Source of the DNA: Candidatus Fermentibacter sp.
GTDB taxonomy: Bacteria; Fermentibacterota; Fermentibacteria; Fermentibacterales; Fermentibacteraceae
Direction: 5' to 3'
DNA: 64,000 bases
Assembly: GCA_030373045.1 (NCBI GenBank)
Contig: JAUCPW010000025.1
Span: 1 to 64,000, forward strand
Both the position numbers and the translations under genes were made by a program. The notes under the pieces were generated by a model. The model saw nothing but the letters and a program-made list of their open reading frames with translations, had not been told where the DNA came from and searched no databases. Below, piece by piece: positions 17,224-26,577 of the stretch. Within the stretch, counting starts at the first letter, position 1, and every line of letters starts with the position of its first letter.

Positions 17224-17747
17224 CAGCGGGGGTCCGGCCGGGCACCTACGGCTATTCCTCGAGCCTCGGGATGTTCGAGATCGGGATCGGCGCGTCGGGG
17301 ATCACCGGCGCGCGGTTCCTCTCTGATACCCCCGCCCCGCCCCTGCCCTCCTGCCTCCTGAAGGACGAGCTGGACCGCTATTTCGACGGTGAGCGCGTCG
17401 AGTTCACATCCGACGTGGACCTGGGAGGGGTGTCGGGCTTCAGGCTCGAGGTGCTCGGGGCGATGAGGAGGATCCCGTACGGCCGGGTGGCCACCTACGG
17501 CATGCTCGCCCTCGCAGTCGGCAGGCCAGGAGCGGCGAGGGCGGTCGGGGGGGCCTGCAGATCGAATCCAGTCGGGCTGATCGTGCCGTGCCACAGGGTG
17601 GTCGCGGCGGACGGGCCCGGAGGATACTCGGGCTCGGATCCCGGGAACATCTCGCTGAAGCTTTCCCTGTTGAGACTCGAGGGAGCCGGACCGGATCCCT
17701 CCGGCAGGTTCGGCCCGCCGGCGCTGCTTCCTGTTCCGCCGGGCTAG
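17196..17747 (+). CDS. ogt: Methylated-DNA-protein cysteine methyltransferase
   Basis: The protein removes alkyl groups from O6-alkylguanine in DNA by suicidal transfer to its cysteine. The active site is VPCHRVVAADG in the C-terminal half, followed by GGYSGSDPGN. The helix-turn-helix arm carries IPYGRVATYGMLA. The longest frame (183 residues) starts at a GTG 28 bases inside the lamin-tail gene; a second GTG at 17217 would give 176 residues. Its stop codon overlaps that of the convergent gene in the palindrome CTAG (17744-17747). Confidence 0.92.
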   Translation: MGADKEPVVAAGVRPGTYGYSSSLGMFEIGIGASGITGARFLSDTPAPPLPSCLLKDELDRYFDGERVEFTSDVDLGGVSGFRLEVLGAMRRIPYGRVATYGMLALAVGRPGAARAVGGACRSNPVGLIVPCHRVVAADGPGGYSGSDPGNISLKLSLLRLEGAGPDPSGRFGPPALLPVPPG

Positions 17748-18412
17748 TAGCCGACGCTGAGCCCGGCCACGATCATGCCGGTCTCGAGATCCAGGGGGAC
17801 CGAGAACTCGAACCCGATGAGCTCGGGTACGAACATGCCGTACTCCCCCTCCGACCCCTCGCCCTTGATGGTGTAGATGCAGCCGGCCTTCAGGGCATGG
17901 AAGAAGGTGTTCTCCACGGCATCCCAGTCCCTGTCGCCGTACTCGTCATCGGGGATGTCGGACAGATCGGGCCCGTATCCGGCCTCCCATCCCCCGTACA
18001 CCTCCAGATCGCTGCCGAGGAGCGTCCCGGCCTGTATGGACCCTCTGGGACTCACCACCTGGGGGGGCATGACATAGTTGATGCCGCCCAGGATCGAGAG
18101 GGCGCGCTCGGAACCGGGATCCAGGAGCCCGTACTTGATGAACGGGCCTATGCCGTAGCCCATCGCCGCCAGCCCGAGGTCTATCGTCTCGGTGGCCCCC
18201 ACGGAGAACGAGAAGCCGGGATAGGAGTCCATGAAGTCCTCCCCCGTCTCCTCGGCTTCGAGCCTGTCCGCGCTGCTGAAATAGGCGGGCATCATGACGC
18301 CCCCCCTGAAGGAGGCGCGCTCCTCCCCCATCGTCCTCGCACCCTGCATCGAGCCGTAGTAGCAGCCGCAGGACAGGGCCGCCAGCACGGCGGGCAGCGC
18401 GGATACCCTCAT
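17744..18412 (-). CDS. Predicted outer-membrane barrel or lipoprotein
   Basis: This 222-residue exported protein starts at the ATG preceded by AAGGAGGCGGT. The N-terminus MRVSALPAVLAALSCGCYYG could be a lipoprotein signal, with a Cys at residue 15 or 17, though neither site is a classical lipobox. The mature part has alternating strands rich in Gly and Tyr (FSFSVGATETIDLGLAAMGY, GMIVAGLSVGY), typical of small barrels. The role is unknown. It shares an upstream region with the divergent phosphoesterase gene. Confidence 0.7.
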   Translation of the reverse strand: MRVSALPAVLAALSCGCYYGSMQGARTMGEERASFRGGVMMPAYFSSADRLEAEETGEDFMDSYPGFSFSVGATETIDLGLAAMGYGIGPFIKYGLLDPGSERALSILGGINYVMPPQVVSPRGSIQAGTLLGSDLEVYGGWEAGYGPDLSDIPDDEYGDRDWDAVENTFFHALKAGCIYTIKGEGSEGEYGMFVPELIGFEFSVPLDLETGMIVAGLSVGY

Positions 18413-18547
18413 ACCGCCTCCTTCGTTCCGGGGAATGTAGCACTGGCGCGGGTCCGGGTCTATCCCGGGGGCTTCACTGCGGGCCCGGGGTTTCGTCGAC
18501 GCCGGGCGGGGAGCGGGGATATCTTCCGGAGAACACGGGAGGATTCC

Positions 18548-19369
18548 ATGCATGCCGTCGTCCTTGCCGCACTGATGGCGGCCCCTGTGAGGATCGCGGT
18601 CCTGGGGGACAGAACCACGGGCGGAGACGACACGGAGGCTTTCGGCCGGTGCGTTTCGCTGGCGGTTTCCATGCGCCCGGACGCGGTGATCTCCGTGGGC
18701 GACCTGATAGAGGGATCCGGTCCGGCCGGGCCGGAATCCCAGTGGGCCGAGGCATCGGCCCTCCTGGCCCCGCTCGTGTCGTCCGTACCATTCTTCGCCA
18801 CCCCGGGGAACCACGATGACGCAGGTCCGGGGGGCGGGCCGGTCGCGACCCCTTCCGTGCCGGCTCCCGGCACCGGCGTGGACACCGTCATGGGCGTGCT
18901 GATCGTGTCGTGGGACACGTCGGGCGACATCGGCGACACCGGCACCGCGCTCCGCGGCCTGGATTCCCTGCTGTCGGGGGTCTCTCCCGAGAGCGCGTCG
19001 GTGCTCGTCACGCACAGGCCGTGCTGGCTCGAGGGGCAGGGGGGGCCCGGGCTCGCCGGGGGGGTGAGGGCGGCGGCGGAGAGGGCCGACATCGAGGCGG
19101 TCCTGTCCGGGCACATCCACATCCTGCGCACCGAGCGCGCCGGGGGAGTCCTCTACGTCTCCGCGGGACCGTCCGGAGGGGCCAGCCTGCCGTCGAGCCC
19201 GACAGGCGCCACGCTGCCGCAGGTGGGCTGGCTGACGGTCGACCGCGATTCGGCGAGCTTCGTATCGCTGCCCGAGGGCGCGGCGCTGCGGGGGGGATTC
19301 GACTCCCCCGGCGAGGCGCTGCTCCTCGGAATCCTGAGGAGGGCTGCGGCCGGATTCCCCGCGGACTGA
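18548..19369 (+). CDS. Calcineurin-like metallophosphoesterase
   Basis: This 273-residue enzyme shows the metallophosphoesterase series VLGDRTTGG (in place of the usual D-x-H), SVGDLIEG, TPGNHDD, VTHRPCW and LSGHIHIL. The first motif lacks its His, so metal binding at that site is altered. A short hydrophobic N-terminus may be a signal but runs straight into the first strand. The substrate is unknown. The ATG follows GGGAGGATTCC. Confidence 0.85.
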   Translation: MHAVVLAALMAAPVRIAVLGDRTTGGDDTEAFGRCVSLAVSMRPDAVISVGDLIEGSGPAGPESQWAEASALLAPLVSSVPFFATPGNHDDAGPGGGPVATPSVPAPGTGVDTVMGVLIVSWDTSGDIGDTGTALRGLDSLLSGVSPESASVLVTHRPCWLEGQGGPGLAGGVRAAAERADIEAVLSGHIHILRTERAGGVLYVSAGPSGGASLPSSPTGATLPQVGWLTVDRDSASFVSLPEGAALRGGFDSPGEALLLGILRRAAAGFPAD

Positions 19370-19447
19370 TCGGCGGGGCCCCCCCGGCCCATATTCCACC
19401 GGCCGGTGCCTCGTGCCGGCCGGCGTGCAGGTCGATGGGAGGACGGA

Positions 19448-20095
19448 ATGCCCGAGAGAGCGCTGATCGTGCTGTCGGGATGCGGGAACAGGGACGGCTC
19501 CGAGATACACGAGACGGTCTGCGCCATGCTCGCGCTGCGCCAGTCGGGCTTCGAGACCGTGTTCGCGGCTCCCGACATCGAGCAGGCGGCAACCGTCAAC
19601 CATCTCACCGGTGCGGCCGCCGGGTCACGCAGGGTCCTCGACGAGGCGGCGAGGATGGCCAGGGGCAGGATACGTCCCCTGAGCTCCTTCCGGCCTCCGG
19701 ATTTCGACCTGGTGGTCATTCCGGGAGGGATGGGCGCAGCGACGACCCTGTGCCGCGTCGCGGAGGACGGGGCGTCCGGCTGGGTGGAGCCGTCGGTCGC
19801 ATCCCTGGTCGCCGGCGCCAGGAAGGCTGGCCGGCCCATCGGCGCCATGTGCATAGCCCCCATGATCCTCGCGGCGTGCCTGCCGGGGGTCACGATCACG
19901 CTGGGCTCGGAGTGCGGGGATGCCGCACGGGCCCGCGCCCTGGGGGCCCTGACCGTCGAATGCCCGGCTTCCGATGCAGTGACCGACCCGGTCTTCAGGG
20001 TCGTCACGACCCCCGCCTACATGGTTGCGAAAGGGATCGAGGAGGTCTACCTCGGAGCCGCCCGGATGGTCGAGGAGCTGGGGGTCCTCCTCTGA
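19448..20095 (+). CDS. elbB: ElbB-like DJ-1/PfpI family protein
   Basis: The 215-residue protein matches the ElbB branch of the DJ-1/PfpI superfamily: VLSGCGNRDGSEIHE at the start, FAAPDIEQAATVNHLTG, PGGMGAATTLC and the nucleophile elbow IGAMCIAPMIL. ElbB homologues have glyoxalase activity and have been tied to isoprenoid synthesis. The start is the ATG after GGGAGGACGGA. Its TGA overlaps the probable CTG start of the next gene. Confidence 0.88.
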   Translation: MPERALIVLSGCGNRDGSEIHETVCAMLALRQSGFETVFAAPDIEQAATVNHLTGAAAGSRRVLDEAARMARGRIRPLSSFRPPDFDLVVIPGGMGAATTLCRVAEDGASGWVEPSVASLVAGARKAGRPIGAMCIAPMILAACLPGVTITLGSECGDAARARALGALTVECPASDAVTDPVFRVVTTPAYMVAKGIEEVYLGAARMVEELGVLL

Positions 20096-21561
20096 GGAAT
20101 CCGCTCGGCGCCTTCGCGCCTTTCGCCGCAGGGGCGGCCTGGGCGGCCCTGCTCTTCCTGCTCCCCCGGGGATATGCCATAGACGACACCTACATCCATC
20201 TCCAGTACGCCCGGAACCTCGCCGGAGGTGAGGGCCTGCGATTCTCCGCGGGCACCCCCCCGGTCTATGCATGCAGCAGCCCGGCCTGGGCGTTCCTCCT
20301 GTCCCTTCCCTTCCATGCCGGGCTCGGCGGGCCCGTCGCGGCCAGGCTCCTGTCGTCGATCTCGGCGGGAGCGGCCGCCGTCCTGGCCTGGGCGGCCGCG
20401 GGGCGGATCGCCGGGAACAAGGGCGGGAGCGTTCCGGCCGCAGTAATGATCTTCTGCATGGCCGATCCCTGGATGACCCGCTGGGGAGCCTCGGGGATGG
20501 AGGCCTCCCTGGCCGCGGCCGTGGCGGCGGCCTGGCTCCTGACGATGCTCTCACGCTCCGTCCGGCCCTTTGCACCTGGCGCCCTGGCCGGGCTGGCCTT
20601 CCTCGTCAGGCCCGAGCTCGCGATCCTCGGACCCCTTGGCCTCCTGCGCAGCGAGTACAGGACCAGCCTCCGCCGGACCGCGCTGCTGATCCTGCCCTGG
20701 GTGGCGGTCGTATCGGCCTGGAGCCTCTTCGCCCTCCATTATTTCGGAAGGGCCGTCCCCGAAGCCGTATCGGCCAAGGCCAGCACCGTTCCGATCCTCT
20801 CCTATCTGGCATCGGAGCTGCCCCGTCTGGCCGGATCGCTCGCCGTCTCCTGCGGTCCCCTCGCCGCCGCCGCCATCTGCGCCGTCGTGCGCGGGAGGGG
20901 ATCCTCGCCGGAGGGATCGGGGCGGAGGAAGACAGGCATCTCCCTCGCTGTCCTCCCCGCGGTGATCCTGTCCGTCATGCTGCTCGCGGGCGGAGCTCCG
21001 GCGACCACGCGCTACATGGTCCCCGTGATGCCCCTGCTGTTCGCCGGGCTGGCGTCGGCGGCCTTCGGCCCGGGGCCCGTGCCGCGCCGGGGCGCGGGGG
21101 CCGCCTCGGTACTCACGCTTGCCCTGCAGATCGGACTCTCGGCTTCGGCCGTCTGGCCCCACATGGCCGTCGCGGCGGCCAACATGGAGATCTACCGCGA
21201 GGTGGCGTCGGGGCTCGACTCCCTCACCCCTCCGGGATCGCTGGTCGCGGTGCAGGAGATAGGGGTCTTCGGGTACGAGGGGCACAGGCGGCTCCTCGAC
21301 CTCGGCGGCCTGGTGACGCCCGGGGCCCGGTCCGGGTACCCCGGGCTCGACACCGACGCAATGGCCTCAGTCTCGTACCTGAGGGACCACGGGGCCACCC
21401 ACATCCTCGATCCGCACGGGGCCGTAGCCCGGCTGGCAGGCTCGGAGGACCGCCTGGGCGTCGCGTTCGAGCCCCTCGGTTCCTGGGTCTTCCCCGGGGG
21501 TACGTCCCTCTCGGGCGGCGAGACCTATACCCGCGTCCTCTACAGGCTGGACTGGAGATGA
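20092..21561 (+). CDS. GT-C-type membrane glycosyltransferase, probable CTG start
   Basis: This protein of about 489 residues has roughly ten membrane helices. After the first helix comes AIDDTYIHLQYARNLAGGEG, the DD(A/T)(Y/F)I motif of GT-C enzymes that use polyprenyl-phosphate sugars (mycobacterial arabinosyltransferase-like). The C-terminal soluble part (VAVQEIGVFGYEG, LLDLGGLVTPG) also fits that group. No ATG, GTG or TTG exists in frame between the upstream stop region and residue 119, yet the first helix and catalytic motif must be translated. The likely start is the CTG at 20092, overlapping the elbB stop (CTGA). It is followed by a GT2 gene with ATGA overlap. Confidence 0.82.
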   Translation: MRNPLGAFAPFAAGAAWAALLFLLPRGYAIDDTYIHLQYARNLAGGEGLRFSAGTPPVYACSSPAWAFLLSLPFHAGLGGPVAARLLSSISAGAAAVLAWAAAGRIAGNKGGSVPAAVMIFCMADPWMTRWGASGMEASLAAAVAAAWLLTMLSRSVRPFAPGALAGLAFLVRPELAILGPLGLLRSEYRTSLRRTALLILPWVAVVSAWSLFALHYFGRAVPEAVSAKASTVPILSYLASELPRLAGSLAVSCGPLAAAAICAVVRGRGSSPEGSGRRKTGISLAVLPAVILSVMLLAGGAPATTRYMVPVMPLLFAGLASAAFGPGPVPRRGAGAASVLTLALQIGLSASAVWPHMAVAAANMEIYREVASGLDSLTPPGSLVAVQEIGVFGYEGHRRLLDLGGLVTPGARSGYPGLDTDAMASVSYLRDHGATHILDPHGAVARLAGSEDRLGVAFEPLGSWVFPGGTSLSGGETYTRVLYRLDWR

Positions 21562-22568
21562 GCACCCGCGCGCCGGTCACCGTGATCGTCCCCAACTACG
21601 AAGGCAGGGACCTGCTGTCGAGATGCCTCCCCTCCATCCTCTCCCAGGAGCCCGCCCCGGCGGAGGTCCTGGTGGTCGACAACGGCTCGACGGACGGTTC
21701 GCCGGGAATGGTCGTGCGCGACTTCCCTTCCGTGAGGCTGATCGCGCTCGATTCCAACCTGGGGTTCGCGCGGGCCAACAACATCGCGGCTGCCGAGGCC
21801 TCCAACCCTCTCCTCGCTCTGGTCAACAACGACTGCGTGGCCGCACCGGGATGGCTGGAAGCCCTTGTCGGCGCGGCGGGAGGGCCCGGGGACGGGGTCG
21901 GCGCCGTCACCAGCTCCATGAGGAACTCGCGCGACCCCGGACTGATCGATTCGGCCGGAGGCGAAACCGACCACATGGGCTTCGCCAGGGACAGGGGGGC
22001 CGGCCGCCCGGCCTCGGAATTCGCAAGCCGCACGGAGGTGCCGTTCCCGTGCGCGGGCGCCTGTCTCGTCCGCCGTGACGCCCTCGAGGACGGGAAAACG
22101 CTGTTCTGGGAGCGGCTGGTCTTCTACATGGAGGACGTCGACCTGGGATTCAGGCTCCACGCGGGGGGATGGCGCGTGCTGTACGAACCGGACGCGGTGA
22201 TAGCCCACGAGCACTCCGCCACCGGTTCGAGGAATCCTCTGGGCAAGGAGATCAACTGCGTCCGCAACCGACTGCTGGTCCTCAGGCGGCACCTGCCCGC
22301 CGGCCTGTTCCGCTCGATGCTGCCGCTGATGCTGGCTTACCAGGCCGTCTGGGCGCTCTCGGCAGCCCTCGCCCTGCGCGGGCGCCAGCTCAGGGCGCTG
22401 GCGGAGGGTACGGCCATGGGGCTCTCGTGGCGGGTGGAAGGGATGCGACAGCCTTCGGGGCACCTGCTCCTGTCGCGGTTCGCCACCCCGCCCGGCGGGG
22501 GGCGGGTGAAGCGCGCGGCCCAGGGTATGGCGGAAAGACTCCTGGAGGATTACTGCCGGAGGGCCTGA
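21558..22568 (+). CDS. GT2 family glycosyltransferase
   Basis: This 336-residue enzyme has the GT-A elements VIVPNYEG, VVDNGSTDGS, LDSNLGFARANN, VNNDCVAAPG (the DxD region) and FYMEDVDLGFRLHAGG. It is close in type to the rhamnosyltransferase-like GT2 at 4718-5626. Together with the preceding GT-C enzyme (ATGA overlap) it probably extends a second lipid-linked glycan. Its 3' end overlaps the convergent GT4 gene by 19 bases. Confidence 0.9.
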   Translation: MSTRAPVTVIVPNYEGRDLLSRCLPSILSQEPAPAEVLVVDNGSTDGSPGMVVRDFPSVRLIALDSNLGFARANNIAAAEASNPLLALVNNDCVAAPGWLEALVGAAGGPGDGVGAVTSSMRNSRDPGLIDSAGGETDHMGFARDRGAGRPASEFASRTEVPFPCAGACLVRRDALEDGKTLFWERLVFYMEDVDLGFRLHAGGWRVLYEPDAVIAHEHSATGSRNPLGKEINCVRNRLLVLRRHLPAGLFRSMLPLMLAYQAVWALSAALALRGRQLRALAEGTAMGLSWRVEGMRQPSGHLLLSRFATPPGGGRVKRAAQGMAERLLEDYCRRA

Positions 22569-23824
22569 GCCTTCCGGGGGCGGATCCCCACGGCCCTGCG
22601 CAGGGCCGTGGACAATCCGAACACCCCCGCCAGATCCCGGAACAGGAAGACCCGATAGGCAGCGGAGCCGAACCGCGGGACCGGCGCCTTCCGGAACGGC
22701 GCGGAAAGCGTCCTGGCGGGGGAGCCGACCCATCGCAGGTACGGGGCGAAGATCTCCCGCAGGGACCCGGGACCGAGACGCCATCTCTCCTGGGCTTCGG
22801 AGATGCGGCATGCGAGCCCGGGATCGGAAGCCAGCCGCAGGATCGCGCCGGCCATGGCTCCGGGATCGCGCTGGGGCACCACCAGGCCCAGCCCGTGCGA
22901 CTCGACCTCGGCGGCCACCTCAGACCCGGCGGTGCACACGACGGGGATCCCCCGGGCGATCCAGTCCAGGGTCCTCGTGCGCGCGCCGAGCTCGGTCTCG
23001 AGCCCCGGCAGGTCGGCGAAGACGGCTGCGGACGCCCCTTCCAGGACCTCCGCGAGCCCGGGTCCGGGCAGCCATCCCGCCAGGCGGAAGCGGTCCCTCA
23101 TGGGTGACGATGCGGCGAGCGCCGAGAACTCCGACCACCCTCCGCCGGAATGGGGCGTGGGTCCTCCCGTGGCTGTGAAGGATATCCTCCCGTCCGCCTT
23201 CATGGCCCCTTCCAGAGCCCTGAACAGCGTTTCGTGGTCGAACCAGGTGTTGAAGGAGCCGGTCGAGACCACCGGGAAGCATCCCGCCGGGGCCTTCCTG
23301 CGCGGGATGCCTGCTGGGCGGGGCATGGCGCAGTGCGGTATCGCGTGCACGGGAGGCGCCGCCAGTGCGGCGGCCCCTATGCGGCCGGAGATCAGGAGCT
23401 CACCCAGCACGGCCAGCCTCTGCCGCGAGGTCGGGGTCGAGAAGGCATCCCCGGCTGCCAGGAGCGCGGATTCGAGGCTCGAGATCCGCACGGCATGCAT
23501 CCGCCTCGTCACAGGGTCGTCCGACGCGCAGACCACTTCGGACGTATGGGAGCCGTTGATGTCGATCCAGAGGGGGCAGTCGGAGCCGGCAAGAGCCGCC
23601 GCCTCGGCCGGATAGGGGCTGATGGCGGTGACAGAGTCGAAACGGCCCCCCGCGAGCAGGCTCCTGAGCTTCGAGGCCCCGGCCGGTCCGGCTCCCGATA
23701 CCGCTGCGACCTCGTGGCCCTCCCCCTCGAGGGCCGCGAGGAACCTAGAGGTGCGCGCCGCGCAGGCTCCCTCGCCGGAATGCTCCGAACCTCCCGGGCA
23801 TCCCGCGAGCAGCACCCTGGACAT
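22550..23824 (-). CDS. GT4-like glycosyltransferase (divergent)
   Basis: The product is 424 residues, starting at MSRVLLAGCPGG, five bases after the upstream gene's stop. The N-terminal GT-B half has ACAARTSRFLAALEGEGHEV. The donor half has VVSTGSFNTWFDHE, RLAGWLPGPGLAEVLEGASAA and RTLDWIARGIPVVCTAGSEVA. The usual E-x7-E is not obvious: ELGARTRTLDWIARG takes its place. It may therefore be a diverged or GT1/GT4-borderline enzyme. It is co-oriented with another GT4. Confidence 0.72.
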   Translation of the reverse strand: MSRVLLAGCPGGSEHSGEGACAARTSRFLAALEGEGHEVAAVSGAGPAGASKLRSLLAGGRFDSVTAISPYPAEAAALAGSDCPLWIDINGSHTSEVVCASDDPVTRRMHAVRISSLESALLAAGDAFSTPTSRQRLAVLGELLISGRIGAAALAAPPVHAIPHCAMPRPAGIPRRKAPAGCFPVVSTGSFNTWFDHETLFRALEGAMKADGRISFTATGGPTPHSGGGWSEFSALAASSPMRDRFRLAGWLPGPGLAEVLEGASAAVFADLPGLETELGARTRTLDWIARGIPVVCTAGSEVAAEVESHGLGLVVPQRDPGAMAGAILRLASDPGLACRISEAQERWRLGPGSLREIFAPYLRWVGSPARTLSAPFRKAPVPRFGSAAYRVFLFRDLAGVFGLSTALRRAVGIRPRKAQALRQ

Positions 23825-23829
23825 GCCGG

Positions 23830-24924
23830 TCAGGCCCCCGTCACTGTCCGGAAGGCCTTCATCGTGGCTTCCGCACAGTTCGCCCACGTGTACTTACATA
23901 GGATCCTGCGCCTCTCTGCGAGCTGTTCCTCCGGTACTCCCCTGTCCATGCAGAGCTTCACGGCGGTGGCTATCGAAACCGGGTCGGAGGGATCGAACAG
24001 GTCGCAGGCGGAGGAGAACATCTCGCGGATCGAGGCCCTTCCCGATGCCGCCACGGGCAGGCCGTAGGAGAAGGCCTCGGGCAGAGTGAAGCCGAAACCC
24101 TCGTAGACGGCGGCGTGCACCAGGATGGATGCGCCCGAGTACAGCTCGGCAAGCCTCCGCTCCGTCACGTACCCTTCGAACCGCACGCTCCCGGCTATGC
24201 CCAGGCGCGCGGGGATGTCCCTTATCTCGCCTGCGCGGAATCCGTCCGCACCGGCCACCACGAGGTTCGGGAGGCCGCCCGGGCCGGCCTCCCGCTCGAG
24301 CATCGCCCAGGCCTCGAACACACGCCCCAGGTTCTTCCTGGGTTCGATCAGTCCGACCATGAGGACGTGGCCGCCTCCGGGGGGCTTCCTGCCAGGATCG
24401 GAAGGCGGGGGGAGATGGTCGACGCCGGGAGGAGTGAGGAAGACGCGCCCCTCGGCGAGCGGGAAGATGCCGAGCAGGTCGTCCATCGTGGTGCGGGAGT
24501 TGACCAGCAGGCAGTCGGCGCATCCCGCGGCATCCGATATCCGGGCCCTCCAGGCCGCCGTGTCGCCGGCCTCCTTCATCTCCGGGTGGAGGAAGGGCCC
24601 CAGGTCGTGGATCATGGTCGACCTCTTCGTCCTGCCTCCGTGGATGCTCGGCACGGTGCTCCCGAAGGAATGCACCAGGTCGACTCCGTCCAGGGCGGAG
24701 AACACGCCGGGGCCTATCCGGGAGGAGATCCTGCCGGGACGGTGCAGTACGCGGACAGGCCCGGTACCGATCCCGAGCCTCTTCCATGCCGCCAGGCGCC
24801 CCGACTCTATCCACACCGTCGGTTTCTCGCCGGAAGCCTCGAGGCTGCGCGAGAGCTCTATGCCGTAGCGGCCGATGCCCGTGGGACGGGACGGGTCGAA
24901 GTCGACCTGGAGCGCGAGGTTCAA
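23830..24924 (-). CDS. GT4-type glycosyltransferase
   Basis: This 364-residue retaining glycosyltransferase has an N-terminal PTGIGRYGIEL motif, a VGLIEPRKNLGRVFEAW donor-domain start and AVYEGFGFTLPEAFSYGLPV with the E-x7-E pair. It resembles mannosyltransferases of polysaccharide loci. It starts at TTG with GGAGAGGCGCCC upstream, 16 bases after the DUF554 gene, and is followed directly by a second glycosyltransferase gene. Confidence 0.9.
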   Translation of the reverse strand: MNLALQVDFDPSRPTGIGRYGIELSRSLEASGEKPTVWIESGRLAAWKRLGIGTGPVRVLHRPGRISSRIGPGVFSALDGVDLVHSFGSTVPSIHGGRTKRSTMIHDLGPFLHPEMKEAGDTAAWRARISDAAGCADCLLVNSRTTMDDLLGIFPLAEGRVFLTPPGVDHLPPPSDPGRKPPGGGHVLMVGLIEPRKNLGRVFEAWAMLEREAGPGGLPNLVVAGADGFRAGEIRDIPARLGIAGSVRFEGYVTERRLAELYSGASILVHAAVYEGFGFTLPEAFSYGLPVAASGRASIREMFSSACDLFDPSDPVSIATAVKLCMDRGVPEEQLAERRRILCKYTWANCAEATMKAFRTVTGA

Positions 24925-24940
24925 GGGCGCCTCTCCGCGC

Positions 24941-25624
24941 TCATCCCGCGATCCATCCCGCTGCGAGCGCCAGCGGGAGGGCGGGCAGCATGTTCGCCAC
25001 CTCGATCTTCCTTATCCCGAGTATGTCGATGCCCAGACCCACCAGGATCACACCTCCCGCCGCCGACATCTCGGATACCGGGCCGGCCGGGATGGACGCG
25101 CCGAAGAGCGATGCCGCCAGAGTCAGCCCGCCCTGGTACAGCACCAGCGGCACTATCGAGAGCACCACTCCGAACCCGAGGGCGGAAGCCAGCATGAGCG
25201 CAGCGAATCCGTCCATGACGGCCTTGGCCAGGAGCAGTTCCGAAGAGCCTCCCAGCCCCTCCTCCAGAGAGCCGACGACGGTCATGGAGCCCATGCAGAA
25301 GAGGAGGAACGCCGTGGTCATGCCCTGGGCGAAGGTGGCCGAGGAGAGGCCCGCCCTGTTTCTGATCCTCTCCCCCAGTCGCAGGAGCCGGGCTTCCAGC
25401 CCCACGGCCTCTCCGGCAATGGAGCCCGCGATGCAGGAGATCGCCAGTATGAGGAAGCTGCCGGTCTCCAGGGCCATGGAGACCCCCATTACGAGCGTGA
25501 AGAGCCCTATCGCCCGGAAGGCGGCGGGAGAGAGCCTGGCCGGCAGCCTGGACCCTGCGAGGCACCCGAGGATGCCTCCGGCCGCGACCGTCGCGGCGTT
25601 CACCGCCGTTCCGAGGAAGAGCAT
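24941..25624 (-). CDS. DUF554 (YdfK-like) membrane protein
   Basis: This 227-residue protein has about seven hydrophobic helices and the DUF554 features GTAVNAATVAAGGILGCLAG at the N-terminus, GLFTLVMGVSMA, TTAFLLFCMGSMTVVGS and SAAGGVILVGLGIDILGI. The family is probably a transporter or channel of unknown substrate. Its ATG overlaps the stop of the upstream SagB-like gene by one base (TGATG), so the two are likely co-translated. Confidence 0.9.
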   Translation of the reverse strand: MLFLGTAVNAATVAAGGILGCLAGSRLPARLSPAAFRAIGLFTLVMGVSMALETGSFLILAISCIAGSIAGEAVGLEARLLRLGERIRNRAGLSSATFAQGMTTAFLLFCMGSMTVVGSLEEGLGGSSELLLAKAVMDGFAALMLASALGFGVVLSIVPLVLYQGGLTLAASLFGASIPAGPVSEMSAAGGVILVGLGIDILGIRKIEVANMLPALPLALAAGWIAG

Positions 25625-26355
25625 CAGCCCCTGCGCCTCCCGACGGGGGCCATGTAGACGGTCGTTTCACTCCGGCCGTCGAGGCCCAGCATGCGGTCCG
25701 ACTCGTCCTGCAGATACGCCCCGATGGCGCAGGTCCCCAGCCCGAGATGCTCGCAGGCCAGGTAGAGGTTCTCGCAGGCATGGCCGGCATCGAGGAGGAC
25801 CAGCTTCGGCGCGGCAGGGCCATACCTCCACGAACTCCGCGCCGGGACGGCGGCCCAGATCACCAGGACGGGGGCCGATGCGGCGAAAGCCTGGCCGTTG
25901 CAGGCTTCGAGCAGCTTCTCCTTCCCGGGATGGGCTGCCTTGCGCCAGAGCGAGTGGCCGTTCGGAAGATAGACGTAGAGCCCGGGCTCGATGCCGGAGA
26001 TGCGGGAGACCACGACGTACGTGTCGAGGGGATGCCTCGCCCCGCCCGAAGGGGAGGTGCGGAAGCCGGCCTGCTTCGGCAGCGGCTTCAGGAGCCCCTG
26101 GGCGGCCCAGAGCAGGAAGGAGAGCTCTCCGATCGAGAGATCCCCAGCGGAATAGCTGCGCCGGCTCCTCCTGTCCGAGAGCATCCGGCCGAGAGCGGGA
26201 CCTGCATGATCGGAATCCGCGGGGGGCAGTTCGATGATCTTCGCGTCCGCGGGAGGTACGGGCTGTGCGGGAGGGGCCGGGATCCCCCTGTCCTGATCCG
26301 ACTCGAAGCCCTCCAGTTCGTCCCATCTGCTGCGCAGAAGCACTGCTGCATCCAT
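25624..26355 (-). CDS. SagB-type nitroreductase family oxidoreductase
   Basis: The 243-residue flavoprotein matches SagB/ThcOx dehydrogenases: RRSRRSYSAGDLSIGELSFLLWAAQG, RTSPSGGARHPLDTYVVV and AGHACENLYLACEHLGLGTCAIGAY. SagB enzymes oxidise azolines to azoles in peptide natural products, but free-standing relatives of unknown role are common. No cyclodehydratase or precursor peptide is nearby, so I would not infer a peptide toxin. The start I prefer is MDAAVLLRSRW; the frame is open 27 codons further upstream. Confidence 0.85.
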   Translation of the reverse strand: MDAAVLLRSRWDELEGFESDQDRGIPAPPAQPVPPADAKIIELPPADSDHAGPALGRMLSDRRSRRSYSAGDLSIGELSFLLWAAQGLLKPLPKQAGFRTSPSGGARHPLDTYVVVSRISGIEPGLYVYLPNGHSLWRKAAHPGKEKLLEACNGQAFAASAPVLVIWAAVPARSSWRYGPAAPKLVLLDAGHACENLYLACEHLGLGTCAIGAYLQDESDRMLGLDGRSETTVYMAPVGRRRG

Positions 26356-26577
26356 CGCTCCGTCCCCCATGGGGTCCTTCCCTGCCGGATGCCCGGCCGT
26401 GGAGTGTTTCCTGACTCGTGCATTCGTCCATATCAACCCGCATGGCGCCGGTCAAGATCGTACTGCCGGGGTGCCCGGGGTCATGTCCGGCGGAGAGCAG
26501 AGAGCGGGGAGAGGCGTCCGGCCCGACGGGGTGTCAACATCCTGACGATTCGTCGACAATTCGACTCCGCACGGGGA

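Noticed and set aside
17588-18547. Upstream extension of the phosphoesterase frame
   Set aside because: It is antisense to the barrel gene at 17744-18412; GGGAGGATTCC precedes the ATG at 18548.
25624-26355. Azole-peptide toxin cluster around the SagB-like gene
   Set aside because: No SagC/SagD cyclodehydratase or precursor peptide is nearby.
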